This document shows positions 24,847-62,754 of a stretch of 64,000 bases of DNA, in pieces. The DNA comes from Sinonovacula constricta (taxonomy: Eukaryota; Mollusca; Bivalvia; Cardiida; Solecurtidae), in assembly GCA_007844125.1 (NCBI GenBank), contig CM017558.1, positions 56,870,702 to 56,934,701 of the forward strand, given 5' to 3'. Each line of letters opens with the position of its first letter. The first letter of the stretch is position 1. Position numbers and translations under genes: made by a program. The notes under the pieces were generated by a model that was given only the letters and a program-made list of their open reading frames with translations, was not told the origin of the DNA and searched no databases.

Positions 24847-26014
24847 GATATTGTAGAAGAAATCAAATATTTTTGTTGGTGTTTGTTTATTCGCTTGCTG
24901 TTGTTGTTTTTGTTTGATTTGTGTATAACAATAGTCCACGGTGAAATGATAGACCGGTTATTTTATATGACAAGTCAAGTCCAAGTCACCACGACACTCA
25001 ATCGAGCCCCAACCGATGAAAGTGTGTACAGCACAGCGACCTGTTCACGGTGTGTTACAGACAATCGTGTGTATAACGTGGCTATACCAGCACACCATGG
25101 TTAACTTCAAGACGATACGTATGATAAAGCAAGTACGTGTACATTTGTCGCACATACTCGTGCATATAACAAAACCAGCTTTCCATTGTTCTGGGTCCCA
25201 AGCGAGGTAATAAATAACCACTGATTAAAATGAAGATGAAACAAGCATGTTACAAAATAATATCATTAACAATTTCAGATCATTTTATCATAATATTTTC
25301 CAACGCCAATATTCGATAATTATTCGAATGTTCAAAAACAATAATAAGATAAAATATAATATAATGCCTACTGATTATGTCATTACCCAAACAAAGCATT
25401 AAATTACTGTTTAAAATGCATTGTTGCGCAGTGCGAAGAAGTCTCAATGCATGTCCTCTCAATTAAATTACACATTGTTCAGCAGTTATTGAACATTTGT
25501 GAACACCTACACAACCATAACCTATTTTCAAGGTAACTCCACTCTGTCTTTTAAATGAAGACTCCTTATACATTATGATGAATGGTAATATGTACTCATT
25601 AGTCAATTATTGCATGCAGATGTCACTTTCTTTCCTTAGTCAAATATACATGATATTTGACATACGGATAGATAACTGTCTTAACGGACAGTTTACAAAC
25701 TCGACGCAAATGTGCCAGCAAATCAATGTGATTGAAATTTGCTCTAGTGAAATAAAATATGTAGTGAGTGTATTAAATGGAGGACAAGGCGAACCATATG
25801 ACCAGTATGATTATCAAATTATAAATGTCACCCAGTTCGAGCCGTAGGTATATCAGAGCTCCTTATATTAAATTCACTATTTTCATATCTCACAACTGTT
25901 ATTGTTTTAAAGGGAAGACATCGTGTAGCAATACAGCCAATGGGTCAGTCTGAACCAATACCTATATTGAATGCGTCACAATGCAGCGGTTTGATAAAAG
26001 TTAATTATGATGAG
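24847..26014 (+). pseudogene. Possible secreted-protein gene, three exons, one in-frame stop
   Basis: Three segments join in phase. Exon 1 ends at 25206 (AGCGAG|GTAATA), exon 2 is 25620-25843 (TGCAG| to |GTAGGT), and exon 3 is 25918-26014 (GGAAG| to |GTACGA). Exon 1 reads a hydrophobic signal-like stretch (LLLLFLFDLCITIVHGE), then a CSRC motif. A TAA follows HHG, after which the same frame continues to the donor. Exon 2 has paired cysteines and NST glycosylation sites (CLNGQFTNSTQMC). No ATG precedes the signal-like part in frame, so the true 5' end is unknown. The family is not recognised. The stop suggests a pseudogene or a sequence error. Confidence 0.35.
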
Positions 26015-28042
26015 GTACGAAGAAAATATGTTTAATTAATAATATAATACTATGTTGTTTTGTTTTGTATTCGTTTGTGGTCTGGGCATATAAATAGCAA
26101 GTTCGACAAGTATATAGGTTTAAGTTATATTTCTATGCTATATATAATAAAAATAAGCACGTATTAGCAGCTAAGTAAAAACGCAAGGAACTTTTCGGAA
26201 AATATAGAATGGTATAAAACGCAAAGTACAAGACTGGCTCACTTAAAGTAGCACTGACAATAAAACTACAATGTATATAAAAACGTAAAAAGATGCTTTC
26301 ATGTTACCCTAGCATTTAACGGTTTTAAAATCTAAATATGTCTATTAAAACAACGTTCTAAAACACATATAAAACTGATGTATAATTAAAGTCCAATTTC
26401 AAATAAATGTTTAACACTACTATGTCTATATAAAGAATTTTACTACAGACACATAAACAGTTGCCCAAATCGTGGACGTTTTTTGCAAATACAATTTTAA
26501 GAAAGTATGCCTTAAATTGACAAGCACATACATCAAAGAATAATATATAGGCTCTTCAAATACGCGTACATCTCGAGTATTTCATTTTAATGTGTTATAT
26601 TGCGAGTGATATCTGACCGAACCAAAAATACCATAATAACAAAACACTAGCACAGTTTATTTGAGACCATTCTGAACATTATTTTAACCATCTGCTTTAA
26701 ACAAGCATGGAAGTCACACTTTCGTCTAATTGATATTGCAATACATGTATGAAAAGTACGAGAACTGAACACAAATTTGGAGCTTTGGTTTTACTTTTAA
26801 TACAATCGCTGTTAATATCAAACCATAGATAGAAAAAACAACAACAATAATAAAACAAAATATGAGATAACGAGATATCTGGAACAATATGAGGTATTAA
26901 TTTGAGAAAAAAAGTGTATATTAAAACACATGTATGTCGTAAAATTGCAATATCTTGTAATGTAACAAATATGTAAATAGTTTGCGTTATTGCATATAAA
27001 ACTGAAAACGTAGAAAGCATAGAATCGTGACCACGGTATGCATAAAGCCCATAACTACACGCATATGCATGTCAAAAAAGTAAAGTGTCTATAAATAAGG
27101 AAAACGCATGCCCGAAAAAGTCCAAATGAAAGCTTGACATGCAAATATAATTATATACAGAGTATAAATGTCTGTTATAAAGTAAGAACATAAATCGCTA
27201 CGCTTAAAAGTAAAAAGATTAATACATTTTTAAATGGGGGATATTATGTCGGATATTGGCATTTTTAAACAATACATTAAGATCGCTTCGCCATTTATTT
27301 TAAATTATAAAATAAGAAGTCAATGTACAGTTGATGATGTTTTTTCAAAGCTCATGATTAATTATATTTGTATGAGTTTCATGACTTTTGGTCGTTTTTA
27401 TTTTATTTTCAAAAACACCCAAATCCCTTTGTTTGCACTTGTTTACTTACTGTTACTTTTTCACACAAATGTAAAATGGCACTGAGTAATGAAAATCGTT
27501 TTGATATGAGAATGTCAATATAAAATATTCGATGTTATTTTGTTACAGTTGACTTTCGTAAATAATTTATTAAACCATTATGCGATATGCGAACATGTTT
27601 AAAATTGCAGATAGGTAAAAGCGTATTTAAGGTATGCTAAAATTGCCAGAAAACCACCAAACTATCTAGCTATTACAAATTCATGTCGATGGACAAAACA
27701 ACAAAATTTGCATTGAATCGTCCATACTATTACAAGTCTCTACAGTGTCTCCATTTGATCTAGCCATTTTTAAATGAATGTTTATCATGCAGGACTTTGT
27801 AACCTGGCAGTTAAATGTCTACGTTTGTTGCTATTGCTTCGTGTTACACTTGTAAGCATATTAGCCACTGTTTCTTCGTTGTCAGACTCATTACGTTTTA
27901 ATACGTTCTCAGAAAACATGAAAACCTATGCAGGGATTTCCCTTGTACTTTGGGGTAATTGGTGAATAGGCACTCCACTGACTGTAGCGTGAAACTCGAG
28001 CACCTTTATGAAATTGATATTTGACCAGACATTCGGAATAGA
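26015..28042. other. Region downstream of the receptor gene, including its likely 3' UTR
   Basis: AT-rich, without a supported gene. On the minus strand it follows the receptor stop codon. AATAAA-like signals occur at about 27397-27402 and 27295-27300 (complement TTTATT), so the 3' UTR may run some 650-750 bases. Open frames at 26697-27020 and 27234-27485 show no domain and look like chance. Confidence 0.35.
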
Positions 28043-53851
<25,809 letters not shown>

Positions 53852-55400
53852 TTTCTGTTGAATAATAGCAACAGCTTTATTTTATGAAGCTTTGGTTAAT
53901 TAAAAAAAATATTAAAATGCAATTGGTTTAGAAAAAAACAAACAACAAAATTGAGGTAAGATTCTTCCAGGTGGTTCGAAAGTTATTTACATCACGGATG
54001 TAATATGTACAGGAGACACACACTGAGAAATAAACGTAAACCAAATCAAGAAAGAACTTTGGCAACACACGCATCTTACATGCGGACAAAGTATGGACAA
54101 CGTTCAAACCTTAATTAACTTTCAGGATAATTAACTCAATGTCAGTTGCATCGTAGATTTAAATATCTGTTGAACACATGTGTAGTTTATGTGTTGATTT
54201 GTTTAATACTTAAGTTTATCAATATACAATGTTTTTCAATAATTAATTGCATCATAATATTTTGAAATGCCACCACAACTAGGTCTTCTAGATACCAAGA
54301 AGACAACATTGTATTAGTTCAAGGCTGATTTAAAAATATTTATTATGAAGTAAACAGCCATCCATTCTTTTTACCCTTATCATTATAGCCTTCACTATCT
54401 AAGATAAAGACACAAAAAGCGTTGTATGGCGAATGTTTTAACAAGACTTTTAATATTCTCAGGAACAGATTCTAAAATACTTACCTTTCTATTCCGTTTC
54501 TATTCCGTTTCGCTGGTAAGTGAATGCCTTATGTCAGTGTAAATATATATATCTATGAGTTAAATACCTAATTTAGCAAACACATATTCCGTAAATGGAG
54601 TTTTTACAATGAATGTTGACAACACACACTCATCAACGTAAATCTAAACAAATAGTAATCCCTTCCACTGAACAAGGAAGTGTAGACGCGGGTACGTTAT
54701 CTCACAGGTCAGAATGGGTTTGAGTACCTTGCAACTTCGTTAAGTATTTGTATGATAATGTCTGGTCTGCGTGCCAACACAGGAATGATCAGATGATTAC
54801 TCTCAAACTTACATTTTAAATTAAATAAATAAATTTAATAATAAATTTATAGTGTCCGCGTTATAATTTGAGCGTCAATGGTTTATTGCATGTTTCACCT
54901 ACAGTTAAATAGGGTGAATTTGTCTTTCATAACTAATAACCCTTTAACAAATGTCAAAATGCCTAATAAGAGGTTTCTCAGAGCAACCATTGTTTTCATT
55001 GTGTTTTAAGTGCATATTTTATTAAATGTATTTAATATGTAAAATACGAACACATGTTTAACAGATATAGTTATTATATATTTCGAAGACTGCCATTGAT
55101 AAATAATTCCACTTAAAAACACAAGCATCAACGAAGTATAGGCAGTAAATGTACTGCGTTATTATGTTTGTCATGAAAGTTAAAAAAAATATTTCTTTTG
55201 GATACATATCACAAAGACATAAGTGCCTTGTCATAAGTCCAAAAGTTTTATGTTTAATACTTGTTTCTTTCAAGGCTTTAAAAATACCAACAAACAAAAC
55301 AACAACAAAACAACAAAAATCATGTCATATTACTACAAAAAATAGGCTTAAGTCTAAGGTTTACACAGGTTTACTATGTTAGTGGTTTTCTATATTGTAC
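53852..55400. promoter_or_regulatory. Upstream region of the receptor gene
   Basis: Holds a likely untranslated exon ending at 54485 with donor GTAAGT. No TATA box can be assigned with confidence. Unexpected conservation with 62.8-64.0 kb marks this as the shared 5' flank of the duplicated genes. Confidence 0.4.
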
Positions 55401-55499
55401 ACTTTTCAACACCCTTACTTTCAACGAGGCTGACCACAATATACTAAATAACATATATAACAGTCACACAGCAATGAATACATTGTAAAAGGTTTTGAT

Positions 55500-55865
55500 A
55501 TTGTTGTTGTTGCTGCTGCTATTGTTAATGATTTTGACTGTAACAATGAAAACAAAGCTCTTGATGATGACGATGTTGTTGTTAATGCTGATTTTATGTG
55601 AAATATTAAAGAACACTATAAATAATCCTACCGAAACGAAGCGTAAGACTTAGAGAGAATTAGACAGTATATTACGATAAAACAACCATAGATTTTGACA
55701 GTGATGCCACTAATGATAAGGACAAGTTAATTACTCTGATGAAGTCAATGATGATGATGGTGGTGATATTTGCTTTGCTGCTGCTGCTGCTGATGATGAT
55801 ATTAAATATGGTGGTGATGGTGAGGATGATGGAGGTGATGATTCTGGTGGTGGTAATATTGATGA
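55500..55865. repeat. Mixed GTT/GCT/GAT/GGT trinucleotide region
   Basis: Short runs of TTG, CTG, ATG and GGT triplets separated by non-repetitive sequence. No coding frame. Confidence 0.7.
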
Positions 55866-56284
55866 AATTTGGTTTCTCTGTGTAAATGTTTCATAATAGA
55901 CACTTCTCACCGAAACGTAATAATAATAGTTTACGTAATATTATACTGTTTAATATCTTAACCTGTTTTCACTTATTATTCACATTTTTTAACCAGATAG
56001 ATTTCTATTTTTACTCACGTATTTTAGTTTTAACCTGATTATATTCTATTGTTGTTAAACTTTAACGTATTAGGCGCCGTATGACATATCAAGTGTCGAT
56101 GTGCCTTTTCAAATTATAGTAAATGCTGCCATACTCATTGGACCTTGTCATATCTTCTTGTATTATGTATCATAGCGCATGTCTTACAATTATCAGATTT
56201 TTAATTGCAAGGGTTTTTAACTGCATTACTACATGTTTTAACTTCGCTTCGAAGAAACGATTTACCAACAAATCGAAAGTGGCA

Positions 56285-58075
56285 GCTACGCATATGTTGC
56301 CTGTCTTGTATGGCGCCCAGGATTACTGTATAAATTAGGACAACAAGGCTTTACTTGGAAAATTCTTAAGATCATAGCGGATATGTATAATGATCTCAAA
56401 TGCGTAATTAGGATAAATTGTAAAACCTCGGACGAGATACGCGTAGTGAGATCAGTCCGTCAGAGTGAGGGTATTATCTTTATTTTACTATCTCGTTTTT
56501 ATCGACCAATTACTAAATGCTTTAGAAAACAGTAATAACGGCTGTACAGTCCATTCAGTCAAGGGAGGTAACCCGTCATTCGCAGACGACATCGACCTTA
56601 TAGCAAATACTCCACTCTGCTTACAGGAGCTAGTAGACATAGTGTACAGATACTGTCGCGCATGGAAAATAGAACGTAGATAAATCGAACACAATTGTGT
56701 TCACAAAGCGACGCACCGCCCCGCCCATAGGTATACTGTATGGGAACAGATACATCAATCAGGCTGATCACGTGGTCCATCTGGGTATACTACATGATTT
56801 TAACTTAAAACTAAACGGTCGTATAGATGAAGATTGCAAAAGGCCAGAAATTCTTTCTAAGCCATGGCCTCCCTAGGTGTTACACCCGATGGAGTCAACC
56901 CATTAACATCAATTGACTTGTATTGTAAAATAATCAAATCCATCTCACTATACGGAAGCGAGTTGTGGTGCAACTTATATATATATCTTGTATCAAAGTA
57001 ATCAATCGGTTTCAACACTTCGAATAAAAACAGATTCGGGGGTTTTCAGCATGCACAAGATCTGACATGTGCGAAGAAATGGTCGGATTGCGTAAGCTTA
57101 CTTGTGACATAACTGTTAGGAAAATTATGTTTCTATATAAAATATTATCCTTAAACACTAACAGTACCTGCAAAAATATATTTTTGCGAAGATACATTGT
57201 TTTCATATGAAAAAATAATCATATTGTATATGGCTTTATACCGGACATATGTAACCTATTGTGCAAGTACAACTTACACTCATTCATCAACAACGTGTTA
57301 ATTAATTCCGCAAGTATTCCGACAAAATACAAGTGGAAACGTCTTATTAAAAGACTTTATTTTGCCTTCTTTCGAATTATTTGTCCAACGGTTCGCCGTG
57401 CTGTGATATACGACATTTGTAAATACAGCTGCACAAGATCGACGAGATCAATTGTCGCACAAGCTTGGTGCGAGCCTGTACAGAAAGAAGTGGCATTGTG
57501 TGAAAAGTGTCTTAACATCCAACAGAACTGGCTAGTCCACTCAATTAGTGAATGTTCTTCGACAAATCATGCCAGATCATTGTTCATAAAGGACATACTG
57601 AGAGGATGCGGTGTCTCTTTTGTTAGCCAGTTGTTAATATTAGATAATGTTAACTTTTTCCTGCGAGTCTTAGGTGCACCGATCTCCTATCTTAGGAGAT
57701 ACAGACATATACAGGTCATTTCGCTATATCCGAGCATGTTTGCTTAACTAACGACATATAAAAACATACAATGTGAATTTTGACCTCTACTAGGGAAGTG
57801 TTTAGCTTATCTCCAAGAGAAATCTTTCTTTTTATCTTTGTCTAAACTCTAATGTATATGGGCTTTTCATACGACTTCCATTATAATCAAACTATATTAT
57901 GCGCTAATTGACATACTCATAGGCCTTGTCAATTATCTAATGATGGTCAGAAACATTGCATAATTATGTGTTTTGAATTTACCTATACGGGTTGTACATA
58001 TATTGTATGTGTTTCACTTTGTATATTGTATGTCATATGTCCAGAAATGGGAGAATAAAATATTGATTGATTGAA
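56285..58075 (+). mobile_element. Non-LTR retrotransposon remnant (CR1/L2/Jockey-like), 5'-truncated
   Basis: Three plus-strand frames together follow the order of a reverse transcriptase. First comes a fingers/palm part near 56290-56480 (LLYKLGQQGFTWKILKI), then the palm motif SFADDIDLIANTPLCLQELV at about 56577. Next is a post-RT region with GVTPDGVNPLTSIDLYCKII and ALYG-like SLYGSELW (56870-56975). Last is a C-terminal CEKC...WLVH...C zinc-finger-like segment in the open frame 57259-57747. Frameshifts and stops separate the pieces, so it is dead. The 3' end reads AATAAAATATTGATTGATTGA, a short tandem tail as in CR1/L2-type elements. Confidence 0.75.
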
Positions 58076-58739
58076 CAAAACATCAGACTGCTACATTTCC
58101 CAGATATTAACTCGCATTGCATTGTACACATACTTAAATAAATATCTAAAAAAATATTGCGACATTAAAACCACGTGTAGTGTGTTTGCAACTGGGACGT
58201 TTTTATTGAATAAAACTTTAATTCACAAGAAAAGAAAGCTTGTATGAACCAAGGCACATGAAGATTAAACATTTCAACACGACTCAAATATTCTCAATGT
58301 ATAAACATATAGAAAAACAAACGCGCGATCTTCAACTAAAACGTACAATCAACGATTACACGCGTGAGGTCACAGTGACGCAAAATTTAGCCATTCCTTT
58401 CATCAAGCATCTACGTCCTCAACCAATAAATTATTCTTTATAAATGAATGTCACAAGATTGTAATGATGCGTTTACAGTTTACATGCTAAATTATATTGC
58501 CACTTATGATGCGATACGGTGTTTTATTTACATAAAAGACATCTATACAAGCTTAGCTCATAGATTTGGGATTCGCCAGCATTTGTGCCGATACTGTGCA
58601 GCGACATTTCTATCATTTTAGAACAGGGGCACTTAGGAGGTGCCCAGGGACTGCACCCAGCCGGTCCATTATACTGATACTGACAAGTAAGACGTTATGC
58701 TGTCCCATTAGCCCAAAGCGTTAGAGGGGAAGCCACTAC

Positions 58740-58830
58740 TACCAACTTAAAAGTCTTTGGTTTGACCCGGCCGGGGTTTGAACCCGCGATCTCGAAGTCC
58801 GCCAGTTGACGCTCTACTGCTTGAGCTTGG
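58740..58830 (-). repeat. tRNA-derived SINE-like fragment
   Basis: The minus strand has a box B-like GGGTTCAAACCCCGGCCGGG and an upstream AGCAGTAGAGCGTC resembling a tRNA A box and D arm. No intact cloverleaf is evident. Other sequence from 58080 to 59220 shows no gene; the 67-codon frame at 58240 has no recognisable domain. Confidence 0.5.
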
Positions 58831-60137
58831 GACATATAGTAAAGGGACCGCTGACTCGTGACGTCATGCTATATACTCTTTATAAATAGGTTGAATCCGT
58901 CGCAGCACCATCACCGGGAGTCATAGAAAAAATCCGGTGTAAACTAAAAATAATAGATGGAAAGCTGAAAGCTGGGTTAACATTAATGAAAGAACGCCTA
59001 AATCGTGTTAATGGGGGTACTAGGACGTGAAATTATAACTTCCAAAGGTTTTTGCCAAAAAAGAGTGGCGGGTACATTATTTCTTGTTTATAATCGTTCA
59101 GGTTTTAGTGCTAAACCAGACACGACGTACATCAGCACTATTGAAAATACGGTTTAATAAAATTTAAACTGCTGTTTTAAGTTATTGTTTGAACCGATGT
59201 ATAAGCTTGCAATATTTTATACATACATTTGAAAAGGGCGAATATTTCTATTTCACAGATTACAATGAGTCAATTGCCTGCTGATGTCGGTTGTCTCGGC
59301 CGTTTCAAGGTTATCATTCGTGTAGACACGTTTACATTCAATGATATGTCATCAGTCGGGTCTTTGTAATTGTCGTTACCAGTCGAAGTATTGATAATTA
59401 AGATGTCAGATGTGTTGTTGCCAGCATATATTTGCACGCCTCCTAGTCTGGTAAAAGCTCTTTAGTATCAATTTTTACAACAATCAAATCAACAAGTTAC
59501 CTATAAACTGAATTATTTATGAATATTATAAATGTTAATGACTTAGGCAGTTTATGTAGTTATTGAAATGTTGAGATGTAATATAATATTACATTCTAGA
59601 TTAATCTAATTAATAACAGCCATCAATGAACCTTAAAGCCCAACGTCACTCTAGGGTGAAAACTCAGACATTATTGGGCAATACGTGCGCAAGACGCGAT
59701 TAGTACTATTATCTTCGAGTAACTTTAAACACGATTTTATTAAGTTAGGAGAAGGGAAAATTGCCCGATAAAACACGTTTTTAATGCTTCTAGTTAAGCA
59801 GCAGTTTTGACTTTATTAACGTTGTTTTGCATGAAGATTCTTTTTATAGGTATTACGGAAGCTATGTCTAAATTTTTAAATGACGTTGACAAATTTGCGC
59901 AATTGTTTTTTTCTGGGAAGGTTATCATTTTGTAATAAAGTGTAATAAATACTTTTATTTTATTTGCGAAGTGCTCTGGGGACGTAATAGTGGCTACAGT
60001 TGCGTTATATTTCTTCCTAAATTTAAAGGAACGTTATTTATGAAATGAAATGTTATGACATGTTTATATGGCATAACATTCTTTTGTTAGGGTTTGTAAA
60101 AGGTATATTTTTGCAACAAGTAAATACAATACTGACA

Positions 60138-60532
60138 AGTAGTAGTAGTAGTACATGAAGAAAAATCGTAGTAGTAGTAGTAGTAGTAGTGGTAATGGTA
60201 GTAGCAGTGGTAGTAGTAGTAGTAGAAGTAGTTGTGGTGTTAGTAGTAGTAGTAGTAGAAGTTGTAGTAGCAGTAGTAGTAGAAGTGCTAATGGTAGTAG
60301 TAGAGGTAGTAGTAGAAGTAGTAATAGTAGAAGAAGTAGTTGTAGTAGTAGTAGAAGTAGTGGTAATGGTGTAGTGGTGGTAGTATAAGTAGTAGTGGAA
60401 GTTGTGGTGTTAGTAGTAGTAGTAGCACTAGTAGTAGTAGTGGTAGTATGAGTATGAGTAGTAGTGGTAGTAGTAGTGGCAGTTGTAGTAGTAGTCTAAG
60501 TCTTAGTAATAGTAGTGGTAGTAGTAGTAGTG

Positions 60533-60563
<31 letters not shown>

Positions 60564-60812
60564 CAGAAGTGGTAGTTGAAGTAGTAGCAGAAGTATTTGT
60601 AGTAGTAGTTACGGTGGTAGTAGTAGTAGTGGCAGTAGTAGAGTAGTAGTAGTAGTAGAAGTTGTAATAGCAGTACTAGTAGTAGTGGTAGTAGTAGTAG
60701 AAGTAGTAGTAGTACTACTAATGGTAGTAGTAGTAGTTGTTGTTTTAGTAGTAGTAGTAGTAGTAGTAAAAGTAAAAGAAGTGGCAGAAGTAGTAGAAGT
60801 AGATAGTGCTGT
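60138..60812 (+). repeat. Long interrupted AGT/TAG microsatellite
   Basis: Nearly 700 bases of AGT with GGT, AGA and GTT variants. It starts at the position equivalent to a short AGTAGTACTAGTACT in copy 1 (about 52215), so it grew after the duplication. The poly-Ser, poly-Val and poly-Thr frames are artefacts. Confidence 0.95.
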
Positions 60813-60824
60813 CATTGATACGCC

Positions 60825-60905
60825 AAAAAGCATATCGATGATATCGATATATCGAAAGAAAAATATCGTCGATATATCGATATATCGACATATCGAAGGG
60901 AATTT
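60825..60905. repeat. ATCGATAT-rich palindromic cluster
   Basis: Repeated ATCGATATATCG motifs able to fold on themselves. Such clusters are found near hAT element ends, and a hAT transposase relic lies 500 bases away, so this may be its subterminal region. Confidence 0.4.
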
Positions 60906-61393
60906 GGAGAAATTGTAATTCTTACTTAATTACTGCCTAGTATGCACATTCTGGGTATACTATGCATAGTGTTCTTCTTAATATATTTTCCACTAACATT
61001 CTTGTACTTAAAGCTTGATATTTTCCAATAAAATGTTTAAAAATAGTTTTTAATTTGTTTATAACTTATCCAAAGATGAAAACGAAATGCTTATGTTTTA
61101 ACCATTTAATTAAATAAACAAAAAGTTATCATCACTTTACAAACAAACACTATTACTTAAAAGTGATTAAAGTCAGACTAGACACAGTAATAAAAACATT
61201 TTCATAAACTTCAGAAATGAAAAGTCTCCAGTCAAGTACATCAAGTCATAAGCTTATATGATAGAGTTACAATGTAAAACATTCACATTGTCATGTGTAT
61301 GTGAAGCATAGTATCATACTGTTTAGTAACATTTTTCCATTATGTACAACAACACCCCGTAAGCACAAGTCATAAACAATCTTTACCCAGTTA

Positions 61394-61621
61394 TCACTTA
61401 TAAGGCCTTGAGCTGACGGTAGTTGTGATATCAGAACACCAGCATCTCTGCGTTTTCTGTCGTGAGCGATGATGGCCTTCTTTTGGAAATGATGTTTCCT
61501 GCTGTAAAAACACACATTCTGAAGGCACACTAGTTGCAGGTACTTGAAGATATTGGGTGGCCAATTTGGAAAGTCTAGGGATCTCCTTTTGATACCCGCC
61601 CCACCACTCAATTGGATACAA
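61394..61621 (-). pseudogene. hAT transposase C-terminal dimerisation domain, broken
   Basis: One frame reads WWGGYQKEIPRLSKLATQYL then VPATSVPSE, the signature start of the hAT-family C-terminal dimerisation domain. After a frameshift, a second frame continues with FTAGNIISKRRPSSLTTENA and ends MLVF followed by a stop codon where the domain usually goes on. The rest of the transposase (N-terminal BED finger and catalytic core) is absent. Clearly dead. Confidence 0.8.
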
Positions 61622-62754
61622 AATCTTTAGTTTTTAACAGAATAATAGAGTATTTTATTGATTTCGTTCAAAAATGGACAAATTCATGATCTTGCAACTG
61701 TCTCCTCACTTTAAAACAACATCGTCAAAATGTTAATGATATGTTAAGCACTTAGATGATTTTTTTACGAATTGTTGAATTATCGTTGTCAATTGTATTA
61801 GTTCTGTCCTCTTTACATTTTGATCTTTTAAATTAATCAGACAAAAATTGAATAAACATTGACGGAGGTCACATTGTACATGTACTTACAAATAATATAA
61901 AACCATGTAAAGTAATAAATGACAAAAAGCTAAACCACATAATTATGCTGTTCTTGATCTTCTGCCCCTTTGACATAAATTTTAACAACGGAATACTCCT
62001 GGAGCAGTATTGTTTTCATTTTCCCTACTGGCGCAACACGACCATCTGAGCATTCGCCGTTGTATTTCCATCCACCATACGACCTCCCTCCCAAAGTCCT
62101 CTGTAGTTCAGTGTTTAAGACATCATGACCGGCTTGCCTACTGCTATGTTGAGCACTGCAGCAAGAAATATGCAATAAAGATGAAGATACGTCTTACGAA
62201 TGTACACGTCTCGTATAATAATGCAATGATCATAATAAATCTTGTTTAATGATTCAAATTGTCCTAATTAGCGCGCACGAACAAAAAGGTTTCAGCAACC
62301 ACGTTTCTTTTCATAAGGTTATTTAATTACATTTATTGAAGTTTTCATTAATTCACTAATTAATTTGTGCTTAAACATTTTGTACACAAGTTCTCTTGAT
62401 TGTTCTTAACATCTTCTTGGTTAAGTGATGTTTTCCATTGCATAAATGTTTTATACTTCATTTCATTCTGAATATAAATCAAAAGATTTATCGGAAGGTA
62501 TACAATTTCGTTTGCAACACTATCGAAAAGGTGCAGTTCCTTTATTAGGACTTAGAGCACTTTGCCGCCAGCATTAACATAGTACATAGACACACATGTT
62601 TGCAAAAAACAAAACAAATATGGAGTGTGATCGAGACATAAAAGGCAAATTAAACTAAATGTAATGTGATTGACTTACTTTCTTCTGCAGGAACCGTTGG
62701 AAGCAGCCGTATAATCAAGTAGACGGCTAACATCCAAATGTTTTGAGTCTGAAT

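Larger units (their letters stand above)
59227..62754 (-). pseudogene. Decayed 5' copy of the F5/8C receptor gene (three exons)
   Basis: Three exon relics in the same order as the main gene. The signal exon (62679-62754) keeps the exact 76-bp length and donor, but the start ATG is ATT; an internal ATG at codon 8 could still begin a hydrophobic peptide. F5/8C exon 2 (61947-62155) is 209 bp instead of 228, is frameshifted, and has lost its donor GT. F5/8C exon 3 (59227-59457) keeps the 231-bp length and donor GTATGT, but a conserved Trp codon is TGA. EGF, membrane and phosphatase parts have no counterpart here. A remnant of segmental duplication, not expected to make a receptor. Confidence 0.85.

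Noticed and set aside
60155..60388. Poly-Ser, poly-Val and poly-Thr open frames
   Set aside because: They are translations of the AGT microsatellite in different frames, with no start context or domain.
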